NCBI GenBank assembly: GCA_003640385.1
Contig: RCAB01000338.1
Coordinates: 1-64,000 of the forward strand
Reading direction: 5' to 3'
DNA: 64,000 nucleotides
DNA from: Setaria digitata
Taxonomy: Eukaryota > Nematoda > Chromadorea > Rhabditida > Setariidae
In this document: one piece after another, positions 46,902 to 59,538 of the stretch
Numbering within the stretch: the stretch's first letter is position 1
Layout of the letters: the number at the start of each line of letters is the position of its first letter
Notes under the pieces: model-generated
What the model was told of the DNA's origin: nothing
The model's database searches: none
What the model saw: the letters and a program-made list of their open reading frames with translations, nothing else
Translations under genes and position numbers: made by a program

Positions 46902-48308
46902 ATTTTGATAGCAATGATAGCTATCACTTTCTTCACTAACTAAAATGTTCCATTGTAATTTGAATGAAATTTTAGAAAATATGGTGAAAATTTTGCACAA
47001 TTAAATGAATTATTTCCAAATAATTCATTTTACACTTTTATACGATTTTTATAATCATTCACTTAGAATATGATAAAAGTTCAGTCTTTTTTTATTTTTA
47101 TTTATTTATTTATTTTTTGTACTGCAGAAACAAATTAATTGTTAATTTTTTTCGAAAAATGCTATTTCGTTTCATCGTTTGCTCATAAACATTTTGTCTT
47201 TATAATCGTAATTCTTCAAACAACTGCAAACTATACGATTACTTATCCAAGCATAAAGTATGTATTTCTTTTTTAATAGTTTTCAGTTATGCTAATTAAT
47301 CAACTTTATATGAAGATTGAAATGAATGGGTGTATTTTTGGCTAAGTGTAAAAAAGCAAACGCACCTGTGTTGAATATCTTTTAAGCATAAGTGATTCCT
47401 CGTAAAGTCGAAATTAAATCAGTTTAATCAAATTTCGAACTTTGTACTTGAACATCTTTTTCATGCTGCATCATTATTAATAATTTTTTTAATATATTAA
47501 GCAACTTGCAATTCTTGCTATTTTTTTTTTAAAACTATAATAGAAAAAAATCAACTTTATTAGCAATCCACTTCTGTTTTTTCTTCTTTATTTTCTTACA
47601 GTAGTTATATTTATGTAATTATTATTATTATTTTTCTTTGCTTTTGCATCGCCATGTCGTAACACTTTTTTGGTACTGTTTAAATTTTCTTTTATTTCTG
47701 GAAAAAATAAAAGTTTTAAAATTTATTTTCTCTACTCGTGTCGAAAATTTTGTTTTTTTGCATATTAAACTGAAACTCATGTTTATTTTTGGCAACATAT
47801 GATAAAGACTATGAAAAATTTCGTTTCTTTTTCATCATTCAGAATTACAAAATAAATGTTAGCAAAAAAAGTACCGGACGATGAGATCGATGATAGCATA
47901 GCGAAATTTAATGCAATAATGTTCTTACATATATCTAACAAAATTTCATTAAAATTCTTTGCTAATAAAACACCAACACCCACACGTAATAGATTTAAGC
48001 ACTAGACTAAGTAATAATTGAAGAACAGCTCTATTTTGTATTTAATAAAAAAGTCAAAATTCCATTAGGGGAAATCTGATAAAGTTGATAAATTTTTGTT
48101 TTTCCGTATTTATTTTCCTATTATTCTACCAGTAACATATGTCGCACTTCAAAATGAACTTAATTTTAAATTTTAAACGACGATTTTTTCGATAGGTTAA
48201 AAAGCCACTCAGTCTGTAATTTGTTTCTCTGCATTTCCTTTCAAAAACCAATCATAAAAGCGTTAATTCAAAGATAAAAATTAAATCAAATGCTTTTTCA
48301 AGAATCCA

Positions 48309-48356
48309 TATCCGATTATCTTCAAGTCGAGGATCCAATTATCTTCATGTCAAAGT
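48309..48356. repeat. Two diverged ~24-bp tandem copies
   Basis: atccgattatcttcaagtc followed by atccaattatcttcatgtc. Confidence 0.6.
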
Positions 48357-49777
48357 ACTAATTGGAATATCCCGGTAATACCAAGTGGATAAGCAAAATC
48401 TATTTATATTTATCAAGTATGATTGATATCATTTTGGTTACTGCATTCATTCATTTAAAATAAACATTTCACATTCAATCATTAATCAACTGGATTAGTC
48501 TGTCTGCATTAGGAAAACGGCTTATCAACCAACCAAATTGATCTGTTAATCAATTTTTAAGTATTGTTAAAAAACAGATGCGATAAAACCGCTTTAGCAC
48601 CTATAGGTGCAAATTTTTTTCTTCAGTGTTAAAGTCTTAAATGTTGTAAAGGTTTGAAGTTTTTTTTAAAAAATTTTTGTTTTTCATAGTAAGATAAGTT
48701 CATTTTCTGATCATGACTGCAAATTTTTTAGCACCAAAATCTTGTGCAAGTGTTATTGCTTCCTGGTCTTGGCCTTCGTCTGTTTTATTTTTGCTTAATT
48801 TTATTTGAAATAATGAAAAAAGGAATTTTGCGGATTATTCCTGAAATACTGCAAAAGAATGTTATTAAGTGATAGGGATAAATAATCACTTAGTTCGTAC
48901 CTCATAAAGATTTGTAATTTAATATATAAAAATAGGCATCTTTAAGAATACATGATCGATGGATCATCATCATTTGCTGTATATTTCTTCTAAATGATAT
49001 GTATAGTTTTCATAACTGATCGACAGATAACTGAACGTAATTCTTCGTAAAAAAATAATAAATAAATAAACGCCCAAAAGTATCAACGTCTATCCGTAAG
49101 AAGTATCATCTTTTGAAAGATATACGTAACCTTTATGTAAATATTACAACAGAAATATTTAACATGAAGAGTTGGATTTGTTGAAGTGAACAAGATAGAT
49201 TATTTGCAATATATCAATTTATAGATATCTTCTTTTGCCTCACTATATGACATTCTTAATATCAAAGTTTTATGACTTTTCATTTACTATTACATTTCTC
49301 TTTGGTTCCGATAACTCTCCGGCAATCGTTGAAAATTGTGTTACTGATCTCGTGAAATGTTTACTTCATTACCGAAATAGCAATTATACAAGGGACAATT
49401 ATTTCCTGTCTAGCTTATAATTATTTAATAAGTTTTTTTTGGAAAATTATTTCTTTTGCAAAACAAAAATCAAACATTCTACAATGGTTGAGTAAAAAAA
49501 GATCATTTGTTAAGAAAAGCAAAGAAATTTCCCATCTGTGTGACACAACAAATAATTGCCAAATTTCAACTTGTGAATTTTAGTATCCGATAAATTTATA
49601 CTTAGAATTCAAATTATTAAGATTTTTACTACTAAAATATGTATGCATATATTATATATATAATATTCAATTAAGTAGCAAAAGTTTTTTCCTAATATTA
49701 GGAGGGCAGAAAAATTGCCGACAAAAAATTTCAATTTCGTTTTTAAACTTCCCGCAATAATTTCATTCAGCTTCAGT

Positions 49778-49899
49778 TTCATTTCAAATTCAATGGCTAT
49801 TGTTTTTCAATATATATATATTGAAAAATTATTGAAATTTTTTGAAAAATTTATTATATATATATATTGAAAAACAATAGCCATTGAATTTAAAATGAA
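49778..49899. repeat. 43-bp inverted repeat with 36-nt loop
   Basis: Arms 49778-49820 and 49857-49899 pair with one mismatch and end in (TA)n at the loop side. The core is caatggctattgtttttcaa and its complement. Intergenic. Resembles a small foldback element or a precursor-like hairpin. Confidence 0.85.
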
Positions 49900-52800
49900 T
49901 AATATGTATAAAAGTAATTCTATTACACTAAAGCGTTAGAAATCGTTAACTTTTTTAGAAACTTTAAAATTTAATTTATTTTTTTGAAAAAATTAATTTG
50001 CTAAGTTTTATTTTACCAAGAAAATAATGGGTGTTGCCAATTTTCACTTCAAATAAACGCTTTTTTAAATCAATCATAAGAATATTTTTGCATTATTTTT
50101 CAGTCAAAAATTAGAAAATTTCACCAATATTTTCGTCATTTATATTTTACGCTATCAATCATTTCTGCTATTGCTGAACTCGAACTGCAATTGGAACAAA
50201 TTTTTATTCGTCAGCTTTAATTTTTCAATCGGGAATTCAATTCTTCTGCTTATCTAAACCACTCGAATATGTTGTTAATCAAATGAAGTTCATGAATTGA
50301 TGAATTGTTTTGTTAATACATATCACAATGTGGTATGTATTGAAAAAATAAATTATATTGTTTCTGAACAATAATATTCATTTCATCAAAAATAAAATTT
50401 TTATTTAGTTATCTGTTAATGGTAAATCAACGTTTTCTTCGTTAGTTTCTTCCTTTTTTTAAAAGATTGTATATAAAAACTTATTTAATGTTCGGAAAAA
50501 AGTTTGAATAAAAAAGAAGAGAAGTAATAATCCTTACTAGGAAGAGTGAGAAAAATAAAATGAAGTGATAAAACAATCGGATAAATTGGTGAAGCAAATT
50601 TTTAACTTTCAAAATTTTCTTTTTTTGGTAATTGCAAAATAAGCTTTCAATTATTTCCATTGTTCGTTTTTCCGCCACATAAAAAATGTTCGGAAAAGAA
50701 TTTATTTTTTCTAAAAAAAACTTCATTCATATTGTTAAATAGTGCTGTTCCTTTCATTCTTCTATCTTTAGCAACAAGATATTTTCGGAGTTTGATTATT
50801 TTAAAATGCAGCAGCGCTTTTGAATCTGATAATAGCAATGTTATCAAATTTTCCCGATGAAGTAAACGGAAGCTAGCTAACAAGTTTAACTAATGAATGA
50901 GCAGTAGTTTTATTTCGTCGATTCTTTCAAGAGACAGTAAAAATTATAGACATTTTAGTTCTTCAAATATATTGAACAGATTAATAAGCAACAAATTTCA
51001 GTTTCGCCAAATATTCAGCTAACAGTTCAGAAACCTTTTTTAATAAAAAAAGGACTTTTACAACCAAATTTGTAAGCCATTTTGATTTTTTTTTTTTGGT
51101 AATCGAAATTTTATAGTAGGAATATTTGATTGCTCCCTTCCTTAGAATATCATTTTATTGCAATTCAAATTTAAAATTCGTCGTTATTTTGGAATTTTTA
51201 TTTTACTAAAATTACCTGAAACGCAATCCATAACATTTTCCGCTACCAAAAGCTTGCAATTCTGATGTTATTGCCCACAAAAAATTTAATCATTTAATTT
51301 TTATTTCGAAATTTTCTCAGGAAAAATTTAATGAATTTCTCTTTAAAACACTGATGTAATTTTCATATATTTGCTTACCGTCAATTATATTTTGTATAAA
51401 GTTGCCTTGATAGATTTCATTGCAAAAAAAACAAGTGGAAATTTTAAGCACTTTTCTCTTTCAATCAATTTTTACTTTTTTTTTATTTTCATCGATCTCA
51501 TCTCATTTTTGCTGGCATTTTAAAATTAAATTTGTTTATTCATTTTTTTTTTCTGCATTTAGCGATCTAATAAGACAATTTTGTGATATTTAAATTGTTA
51601 ATGATTAATAAATCAATTAAAGTAAGATAATGAAAGTTTGAGAAGAAACAATTCGCTTCTTATTGCTGATGACGAACTAATTGAATGCTTCTTTCTTTTC
51701 TGAAATTATTTAATTTTCTTTGTTTCTTTTTTATTTTAGCTTTAATTTACAAATGTTCTTTTTCTAGGTTAGTTTTTCATAATTTCTATTTTATGATCAA
51801 TAAAAGTAATGAATCAATCGATCGATGAAGCAAACGATCAATTCACAGAATTTTTAGTTCAAATAATAAACAATATAATTTCAACATTTTTTTTCTTTTT
51901 TCTTTTCATAATACATTTTATAATTAATAATTTAATTATAAACTTAAAATCAAATCGTATAGTATCATTTACATAACTATCACTTTACTAAATTCCAATA
52001 TGCCATCGTTCGCGTATTACAATATTAATTTACGTTGCAACTGATTGGTTCCCTTGTCGGGTGAAACATTTCCCATTTCCATTATATTTGATTCTCTCCT
52101 CACCCATCAAAACAACTTCCAATATTAACTTTACTATAATTTTTACTTTCACGTATAAATGATTTACGTATTGTGCTTTACGATGAGGAAATAAGAAAAA
52201 ATAGTGAAAAATTCAATAAATTATTTTTTGAAATTTTCCCAATAATGTTTGAAAAATTCACACGCATACTTTTGGTTATATTAATTTTAATTTACTTAAT
52301 TGGTTCATTTCATCGAAAAAAAAAAGGAGAATTTTTTATTTATAGTCTTAGAAATGAATCTGTAGCTGCTTATAAAACATATATTTTTAGAGGTTAATTA
52401 AGATTTATCAGTTTTTACTGGATATTTAAGATCGAATCCATCATTATGATAATATTTGTTGAGTGTTTTTCAACATAAAGTATGAGAGTTGCATTGAAAA
52501 TTTAGCCTGTATATGATAAAAGTTTTCCTAAATAACTGAATAACTAAGAAATCCTGTTTTTTTTTCTTTTTTTTTTCAGAATTTTGTTAGAGATGTTTAT
52601 TTGAAATGAATTAAATTTCCTTCTCATTCAACTATTTATTAAACCTTTCTCTGGCAGGAAAAATTTTAATCCAATGATTTTTAATTCTGATTATTTATAA
52701 ATATCTTTAGCTGATCAATTATCCAGTCAAGAATTTATTCGGTGAATCATATCAGAAGTTAATGAATAAAGTTTGATTAGGAAAAAATTAAAAAGTCCGC

Positions 52801-55800
52801 TTTAGCATTACTTTTATGACAGCACGCACTTATCCTTGTTTTTTTATAAGTGAATTAATTCTTATTTCCTCCTTTTTGTTTCACAGCCCTAAGATTTATT
52901 GCTCTTTTTAGTTTATGGCTTTGATTTGATGATATGATATTATGCACAAAAGTATGCATTACTTGCTTTCCACCCTATGGATTGAGAAAATCACTTCGTT
53001 AGTGAGCTATAATCCTTGAGTGCAAAATAATTCTACTCCTGTGGTATATTGTTTGCCATTTTCTGATAAATATTATGCTTATCAGTCTATGGTTATTGTC
53101 TTGTCGAGAAAAGCGCCCTCTTTTCCAAAAAAAAAACTGATCAGCTAATAATTTTCACAACACATTTGATCCGTTTAGTTGATTCATTTTAAATGTGTAA
53201 TTTTTTTCCATATCACAAAATTATTTCTTTTTTAATTGCTTCATATGAATTTATTCTAATTGCTTCAAATGGATCAATTGTTTTCTGGAAATTATTGGCT
53301 GATTGGTTTTTTTTTTCAATCATTTTCTTTCCAGACTTATAATTTCAATCCACAATAGGCTATCTTATCAGCTTATTCACAATAATCAATCATTGTATTT
53401 CATCTCTTCTCACGTTGAACTCTTTATCATTCACGATATTACACTTTCCCTTCAATGCCAAAAATTTGTTACTGTTTTCAGTTAATTTATGATAACACCA
53501 TTCCAGCCGTTCGTTTTGCTTTTCAGTTCCAATTTCAACCATTTTTTTTTTGTTTTTTAGTTAAAATGCATCCAGTTGCTTCGTTTTTGTTTCCAGTCTT
53601 GTTAGCAATGGTCTATCTTATCATTCCTGTCAATACTATTGCCCTTTTCATTAGATAATTGCCACTGTTTAGTACCAGTATCATTTCATCACTGTGATAA
53701 TGGCCGTCATTCATTATTAGCATTTAGCATTATCTTAGTACTTGCATTTCTGCTTCCATCCTAATTTCTTTAGCTTAGATGACCTAAAATTATGCAAAAG
53801 TCAACGAATAGTCCTAATTTACATGCAATATTCTTTCTGTTTCCTTTTTCTTTCACTTTTTTTTTGTTGTATAATAACTATTTTTTGCCCTTTGCAAATG
53901 GATCTCTAGCAAGCTATTATTTCCAATTCCATCCAATTATTTTTTTTTCAGTATTCGATATTTATATACTTGAATACTAATTGCACTTTTTTTTTTATTG
54001 GGCAGAAATTATCATAAGAAAAAATTCGTTTATGGTTTCTTACCATGAATGATATATAGACGATGCAGTGACTATTTTTATTCAAAATTTTTTAATTTCT
54101 TGGAGAAGTTCTTCTCGTCTGCACTGATCAATCAAAATTATTATGGTTAAAGAATATTATGAACTGCAAAAATTTGTTCAGTTAATGTGTAAATTTTAAT
54201 AATTACTTTCATATTATAATATCATATCACCCTCCATTATAAACAAAATTTAAAAAATTAACATTTTTCTTCTGAATGAAATTTATGATAGACAATTAAA
54301 TGTTAGTATAACTGTAGAATTCCCATGATTTTTTCAAGTTTTTTTTCATTCAGTTTTTTTTGTCTCTTCTCAAAAATTTATTAATGCAATTCTTTTCAAT
54401 TTCGAATAATTTTTTTTTTTTTTGTGAAATGACTAAGAGCTTACAATAAAAAGGACGGAAAATTATAAAAAGCTTGTCTGATTTATAAACAAATTTAAAC
54501 CATTTTACTAATATTTTAGTCTCGAAAAATTCTCCATAATTTTTTTTGTTTTGTAACATTATCCGATATTTAATTATTTAAATTAATTCAAATTTTTCGA
54601 CATATATTCTAATAAAGCAGATTGAGTATCCAGAGGTGTGAATGAAAATTGTAAACATCACTGACGAATGAATAATATACTGTTTATGTTGAAAACATCA
54701 GAAACTTATTTATGCTTTTTTCAGATTTCGGAAATTTGTTTACAATCGTTTTTTTTTGTTTTGAAATAAAACATTTTTGTTTATATAACTAACGCATTAA
54801 TAACAACTTACGTCAGGAAAAAAGACTCTAAAAGCTGATCATTTTGGTTTTGCAATATGTAAATGAGAAAATTTTGGGTTTTTTTTTAATATTTCGAGAA
54901 ATAAAAATTGAATATTTTATTCAACTAATTAGGTGGAATTATATAATACAATGATAAAATAACAGTGCGCTACATAAAAATAAAAAAAAATGCGATTTGT
55001 AGCTTTTAACAGTATAATTTATGCCAGAAAAGATAAATTCTCGATCGAGCAAATTCTTCAATATTGAAATGAATCGTAGAAGATTATGTGGTTTATCTTA
55101 TCATATAGGAGTGTTAATAAAACGAGTTTGAATAGTTTTGTGCTGTTAGGGAAAATTAGTTAACTGATAACGAAATTTTTTTATTTTTGCTTCTTAATCA
55201 TATCATTGATGGAAAAGAGATTGCCGAATTATTCCTCCTAACTTTTAGTGAAATTATAAGGCATTATATATGGCTTGTCATTATCTTTTTTATTATTTCG
55301 TGTGTTTTGATGGTGATATTTTATGAACAGTAGGTTGGAATAATTACTGCTATTTTATTTTGTATGATTTTTTTTGGGTTTTCAAACTATTAAAATTGGA
55401 ATAATACATTGGAAATAAAAAAGTGATACAATATCAGGAAGTACAGATTAAGTGCTACAAAATAATCACTAAATGCAAAGCGAGACTAGTTGAGAAGAGA
55501 TTAGTACTTTTCCAAACAAATTTCGAATTCATCTGAAAAAAAAGTGTATGGGAAGCAGTTTTATTCAATTAAAACAAAAAAATAAAATAAAAAAATTTGA
55601 CAGTTTCGAGGAAAATAATGAATTCATTTGGCCGTTAAAAAGAACATTTCTCTCTACACATAAACTCTCTTTTAATTTTCATTTTCAATTTCATCAAAAT
55701 GCTTTTATCTTTAATTTTTTTTGTGTTATGCTATTTTTTCAAAATATAATGAGTAAAAGTGGGAAAAAAAGAGTAAAAATATACAAATAATTAGAGCTTT

Positions 55801-56730
55801 ATGAACTTCGTGTAATTTAAAGAGCTTAATATTTATCCATTGGAAATAAAATTCAACTTTAGAAGGGATCGAAAAATATGGCGGAATATTATAAATGCTC
55901 GTTTATTTATGAGAGATGTGCAACTGTTATTGGTATATTTTGTTAACTAAATTGAGAGTTTGATAATTCTGGTCGAATTTGAATTTGTTGTGAAAAAGGA
56001 AATCAAATTGAAAGTATATTACCGGTAGTACTTTTTAATTATTTAGAATCTATCAAAGATTACGATATAATCTCAAAAAGAAATCTTATAATCTGGAAAA
56101 GAAACGAAGAAATGCTCGTGCTGCATTCTAAGGCCAGAACAATACATTTCTTTTTTCAAGATTTTGCAACCTCGAAGTTCTAATATTTTAGCATTTCTGA
56201 ATTACGGCAAAATTTCTTCTTATAACTTTCTCAAGAGTTTATTCACTTTACGTTCGTTGTGTTTTGTTTATCGTACTACAAATATCATTCACTTTAACTT
56301 ATTTGTTAAATTTCTTGAAATTTGCTCATCCACCAAAATTATTCGTGCTCTTTGCTTCAAATATCAACCTTCAAGAAATAATTTTGCTCTCAAACCTAAC
56401 TTTTTTGTCTCAATTAAAAACAGAATTATTACTTATTGCAAAATCAAGCAACTCATCATGGGTTTTGAAAATAAAACTTGAGAATTTACAAATATTAAGA
56501 TATCATTTCTATTTGCTTTTGCTAATACACTGAGGGATTATTATTCTCGGCAGTTTAGGGTAATTTAATTGGGCAATCTTAAATAGCCATTAACTGTGTT
56601 CATTATAATCATAAATATATACATGGTTATGGGTATTAATTAAATAAAAATTAATTATTCATTTATCGCAGAAGTGGTAATTTGTATTGAAGAATTAAAA
56701 TTTTTCAAATTGATTAATTTGAGAAAAAAT

Positions 56731-56772
56731 TAATAGAGATTAATACTTAATTAATAGAGATTAATACTTAAT
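56731..56772. repeat. Two exact 21-bp tandem copies
   Basis: taatagagattaatacttaa plus t, twice in a row, flanked on both sides by tttgagaaaaaa. Confidence 0.85.
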
Positions 56773-56909
56773 TTGAGAAAAAAAATTCAAAATGCGTTAA
56801 CTATTGCTTCAATATTTCGAATGAACTGAAGGAAAATAGGAGTTTCAGTGATGTACATAGATTGAAAAATGATTTATTTATTATAATAAGCGATTGTGTT
56901 GAAGAGGAA

Positions 56910-57335
56910 TTTGAAATATGCAAACTGATTTCAAAAGAAAAATATTATTTGGAAATTAATTAGAACAAGTGAACACAAAATCATTTAGAAGTTAGTTTCA
57001 ACAAGAAAATGTAAAGACATTTGGAAATCCATTCAATAGGAAATTACGGAATCATTCGGAAATTGATTTCGAGAAAGCAAATGTCAATTGAAATTCGATT
57101 TCTTTTCTTCTATGGTGGATCAGCAAAAGCAAATGACCGGCAGAAGAGTGGAAAGTACGATGCAATAAGTTATCATGGAAAGAACAGCAAAAATTTTATT
57201 TTTAGTCGAATAAATGGTAATTTAGTCATTTATTTATCTTTGATAAAGTGTTAATTTAAGTGTTAATTCAATCATTTATCTTTAATAAGCAAACATGAAA
57301 TCATTTAGAAAATAATTTCAACAAGAAAATTTGAA
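56910..57335. repeat. Degenerate Asn/Lys-codon-like repeat
   Basis: Loose copies of 'atcatttggaaattgatttcaacaagaaaatg', spaced about 40-45 bp, recur between 56910 and 57090 and again at 57298-57335. Confidence 0.45.
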
Positions 57336-59171
57336 GTTAAAGCTTTTTTCTTTCTTGTTAATATGGTTATTTATTTTCACTTGTTCCTTTATTTTTCTAT
57401 AAACTTGTTTGTTTCATCGGCTAATAAAAATTTCTTCCAAATTACTTATTTGTTTAATTAATCAGTCCGAATTCTTTGTTTATTTTTTTTCTGGTTGTAA
57501 TCCACTTTTTTTCTAATTTTTAATTTAATTCTGAAATTGAAAAAAAAAAAAATTGTTGTTTTTTTTGAAATGTGTCAAAGGGCAAGCGAAATAAAAATCC
57601 ATGGGACATATGGAGAATTACGAATGATGAAAGTCAGGTGTAAGAGAATGCATTGATTGATGATGCTGACAATAATTAAAATAATTGATTAGTTTAGCTA
57701 ACTACATGATAGCCAAAATTTTAAAACTTTATTTAATTTTTTTAGCCCAATCTTTTCCACTTTTACTAACACTTCCATAGTCTTTTTGTCTATGAAGAAT
57801 GGTTAGCTATTTTACTTTTTTTTTTGAATTATTCTCTTCAATTAGAAATGAAATAAAATAATTTGGGATTCGTTAGTCTAGTTTGCTGAAAACCTCAACA
57901 AAATAAAAATAAAAAATAAACGATAATACATTTAATCAGAGCGATTTGAAATCTCATCCTTCATAATAAAGTTAGATTAATCTTTAGCAGCCAGAATGAT
58001 TATTAATTTAGATTTATTACATTTGTCGAATCTGTTTTCGAATGATTAATTCAAATTAATCAAAATTAATTGATCATTCTGTTTGATGAAAAGTATTTTT
58101 GATGGCAAATACCAAATGAACATGTATTACATTGTAATTATATGAGCAATTATATTGGCTAATTAATTTTTGTTGCTGTAAAAAAAGCTTGCAAAGATTT
58201 TGAAATTATTTAAAAAACAAAACCAAGAGAAAAACATTTTTATAATAATTAAGCAGAATTGTATATTCATTGCAAGAAAGTAATGTAAGAAGATTGATGA
58301 GTGACAGTACTTGTATCAGATTTTAGGAAATGAAAAGATGTCAACTTCAAATCCATCCAAATTATTAATAGTATAATTAGCAAATAGGATTATAATGAAC
58401 TCTGGTAATAGGTATGTGCAAAGTTTCTGTAATTAGCTACAGGAAACTATAGTTTTCTAGGAATAACTATAGGAAGCGGTAACAGCACTGAATAGTTTAG
58501 GAAATTGTAACTTTTAATCCTTAATAATTTATAAAGGCGGGTAATTTTTTTTTTTAGCTATACGTAGAATGATCTTAAAAAAACTTATCTTGCTAAGAAA
58601 ACTAGCACCAACATTTTTTTATAACTCATTACTTCAATATATAGTGATTACAATCTTTGCTATATCGTTTGAAAAAAAAAAAAAAAAAATCATTTTTTCC
58701 AGTTTCAATGTTCAATTATCAGATAAGTAATTATCAGAAGAGTTTTTTGTTGCTTCCAAAAATTTGTTACAAACAAATCAACGCAATAATTAAAGAATAA
58801 TATGTAAAGAGAAATATTGCTGAATTTTATGAGCCATTTAGAAAGCGAATATACAAATTCTGATTCTCATATATGGATTTTCATTGTTGAAATTTTTTGC
58901 TCTATTCAAATGATTAGTTGTTTTGACCTGAAAAAATGCTTGCATTGCTTGTGTTGACCTGAAAAATCATTTATGTTTTTTTCATAAAAGTTCATTATTT
59001 TTCTTTCAAAAATTCAAGCCTTTTTTTGCCAACTTTTTTCATAAATAATTTTTTTTTAAATTTTTTAAACGTAAAGAAAAGTTTTTAGAGAGTTAATCGA
59101 GAGCTAAAAACAATTTTGTGAATACAATGATTTGTTAAGAATGCATCTGATTAATTTGACTATATGAAATT

Positions 59172-59538
59172 AAAGAAATCTCTCCGACAACTCTTTCATC
59201 TGCATGATAAGTGAGTAACAGATATTTTTTAGAATTTCAAATTTAAAAATGAATTTTTCAGTCAATTTTTCAGGCGACATCAAAATTTTAGAAATTATTT
59301 CATGGTAGTAATGTGCTATCATATCAGCAATATCCTGTTAACGTTTTGATGCTTCATCTATAGAATAATAGTTAGCCACGTACTCTGTCCCAGCAAGTAC
59401 GGATCACGTATTTGACACGCTATGTGGCGTAAACAGCAAACATTTACCTGAATAACGACTTATTTCCACGAGAATATTATGAGCATTTAGAAAAGTTTTA
59501 AAAGAACCTTTTGGGCATCGTTGATAGAAACATATTCG
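59172..59538 (-). pseudogene. Broken coding remnant, SH2-like
   Basis: Reading the minus strand from 59538 to 59172, one frame runs about 122 codons with only two stops (TGA at 59406-59404, TAA at 59340-59338). About ten would be expected at this AT content. It contains GSF near the start, NILVEISRYSGKCLLF, EYVANYYSIDEASKR and, after the second stop, QDIADMIAHYYHE. The order 'G-S-F ... Y-Y-S-I ... D-I-x-x-M-I-x-H-Y-Y' resembles the SH2 fold, and another frame just upstream (INDAQKVLLK) resembles the first SH2 helix, implying a frameshift. The SH2 assignment is by eye and could be wrong. No kinase or other partner domain is visible nearby. Confidence 0.38.

Noticed and set aside
56164..56533. 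Two overlapping ORFs of 89-105 codons
   Set aside because: Basic/hydrophobic mix without domain, different frames over the same bases, no splice logic; probably chance in a stretch low in stops.
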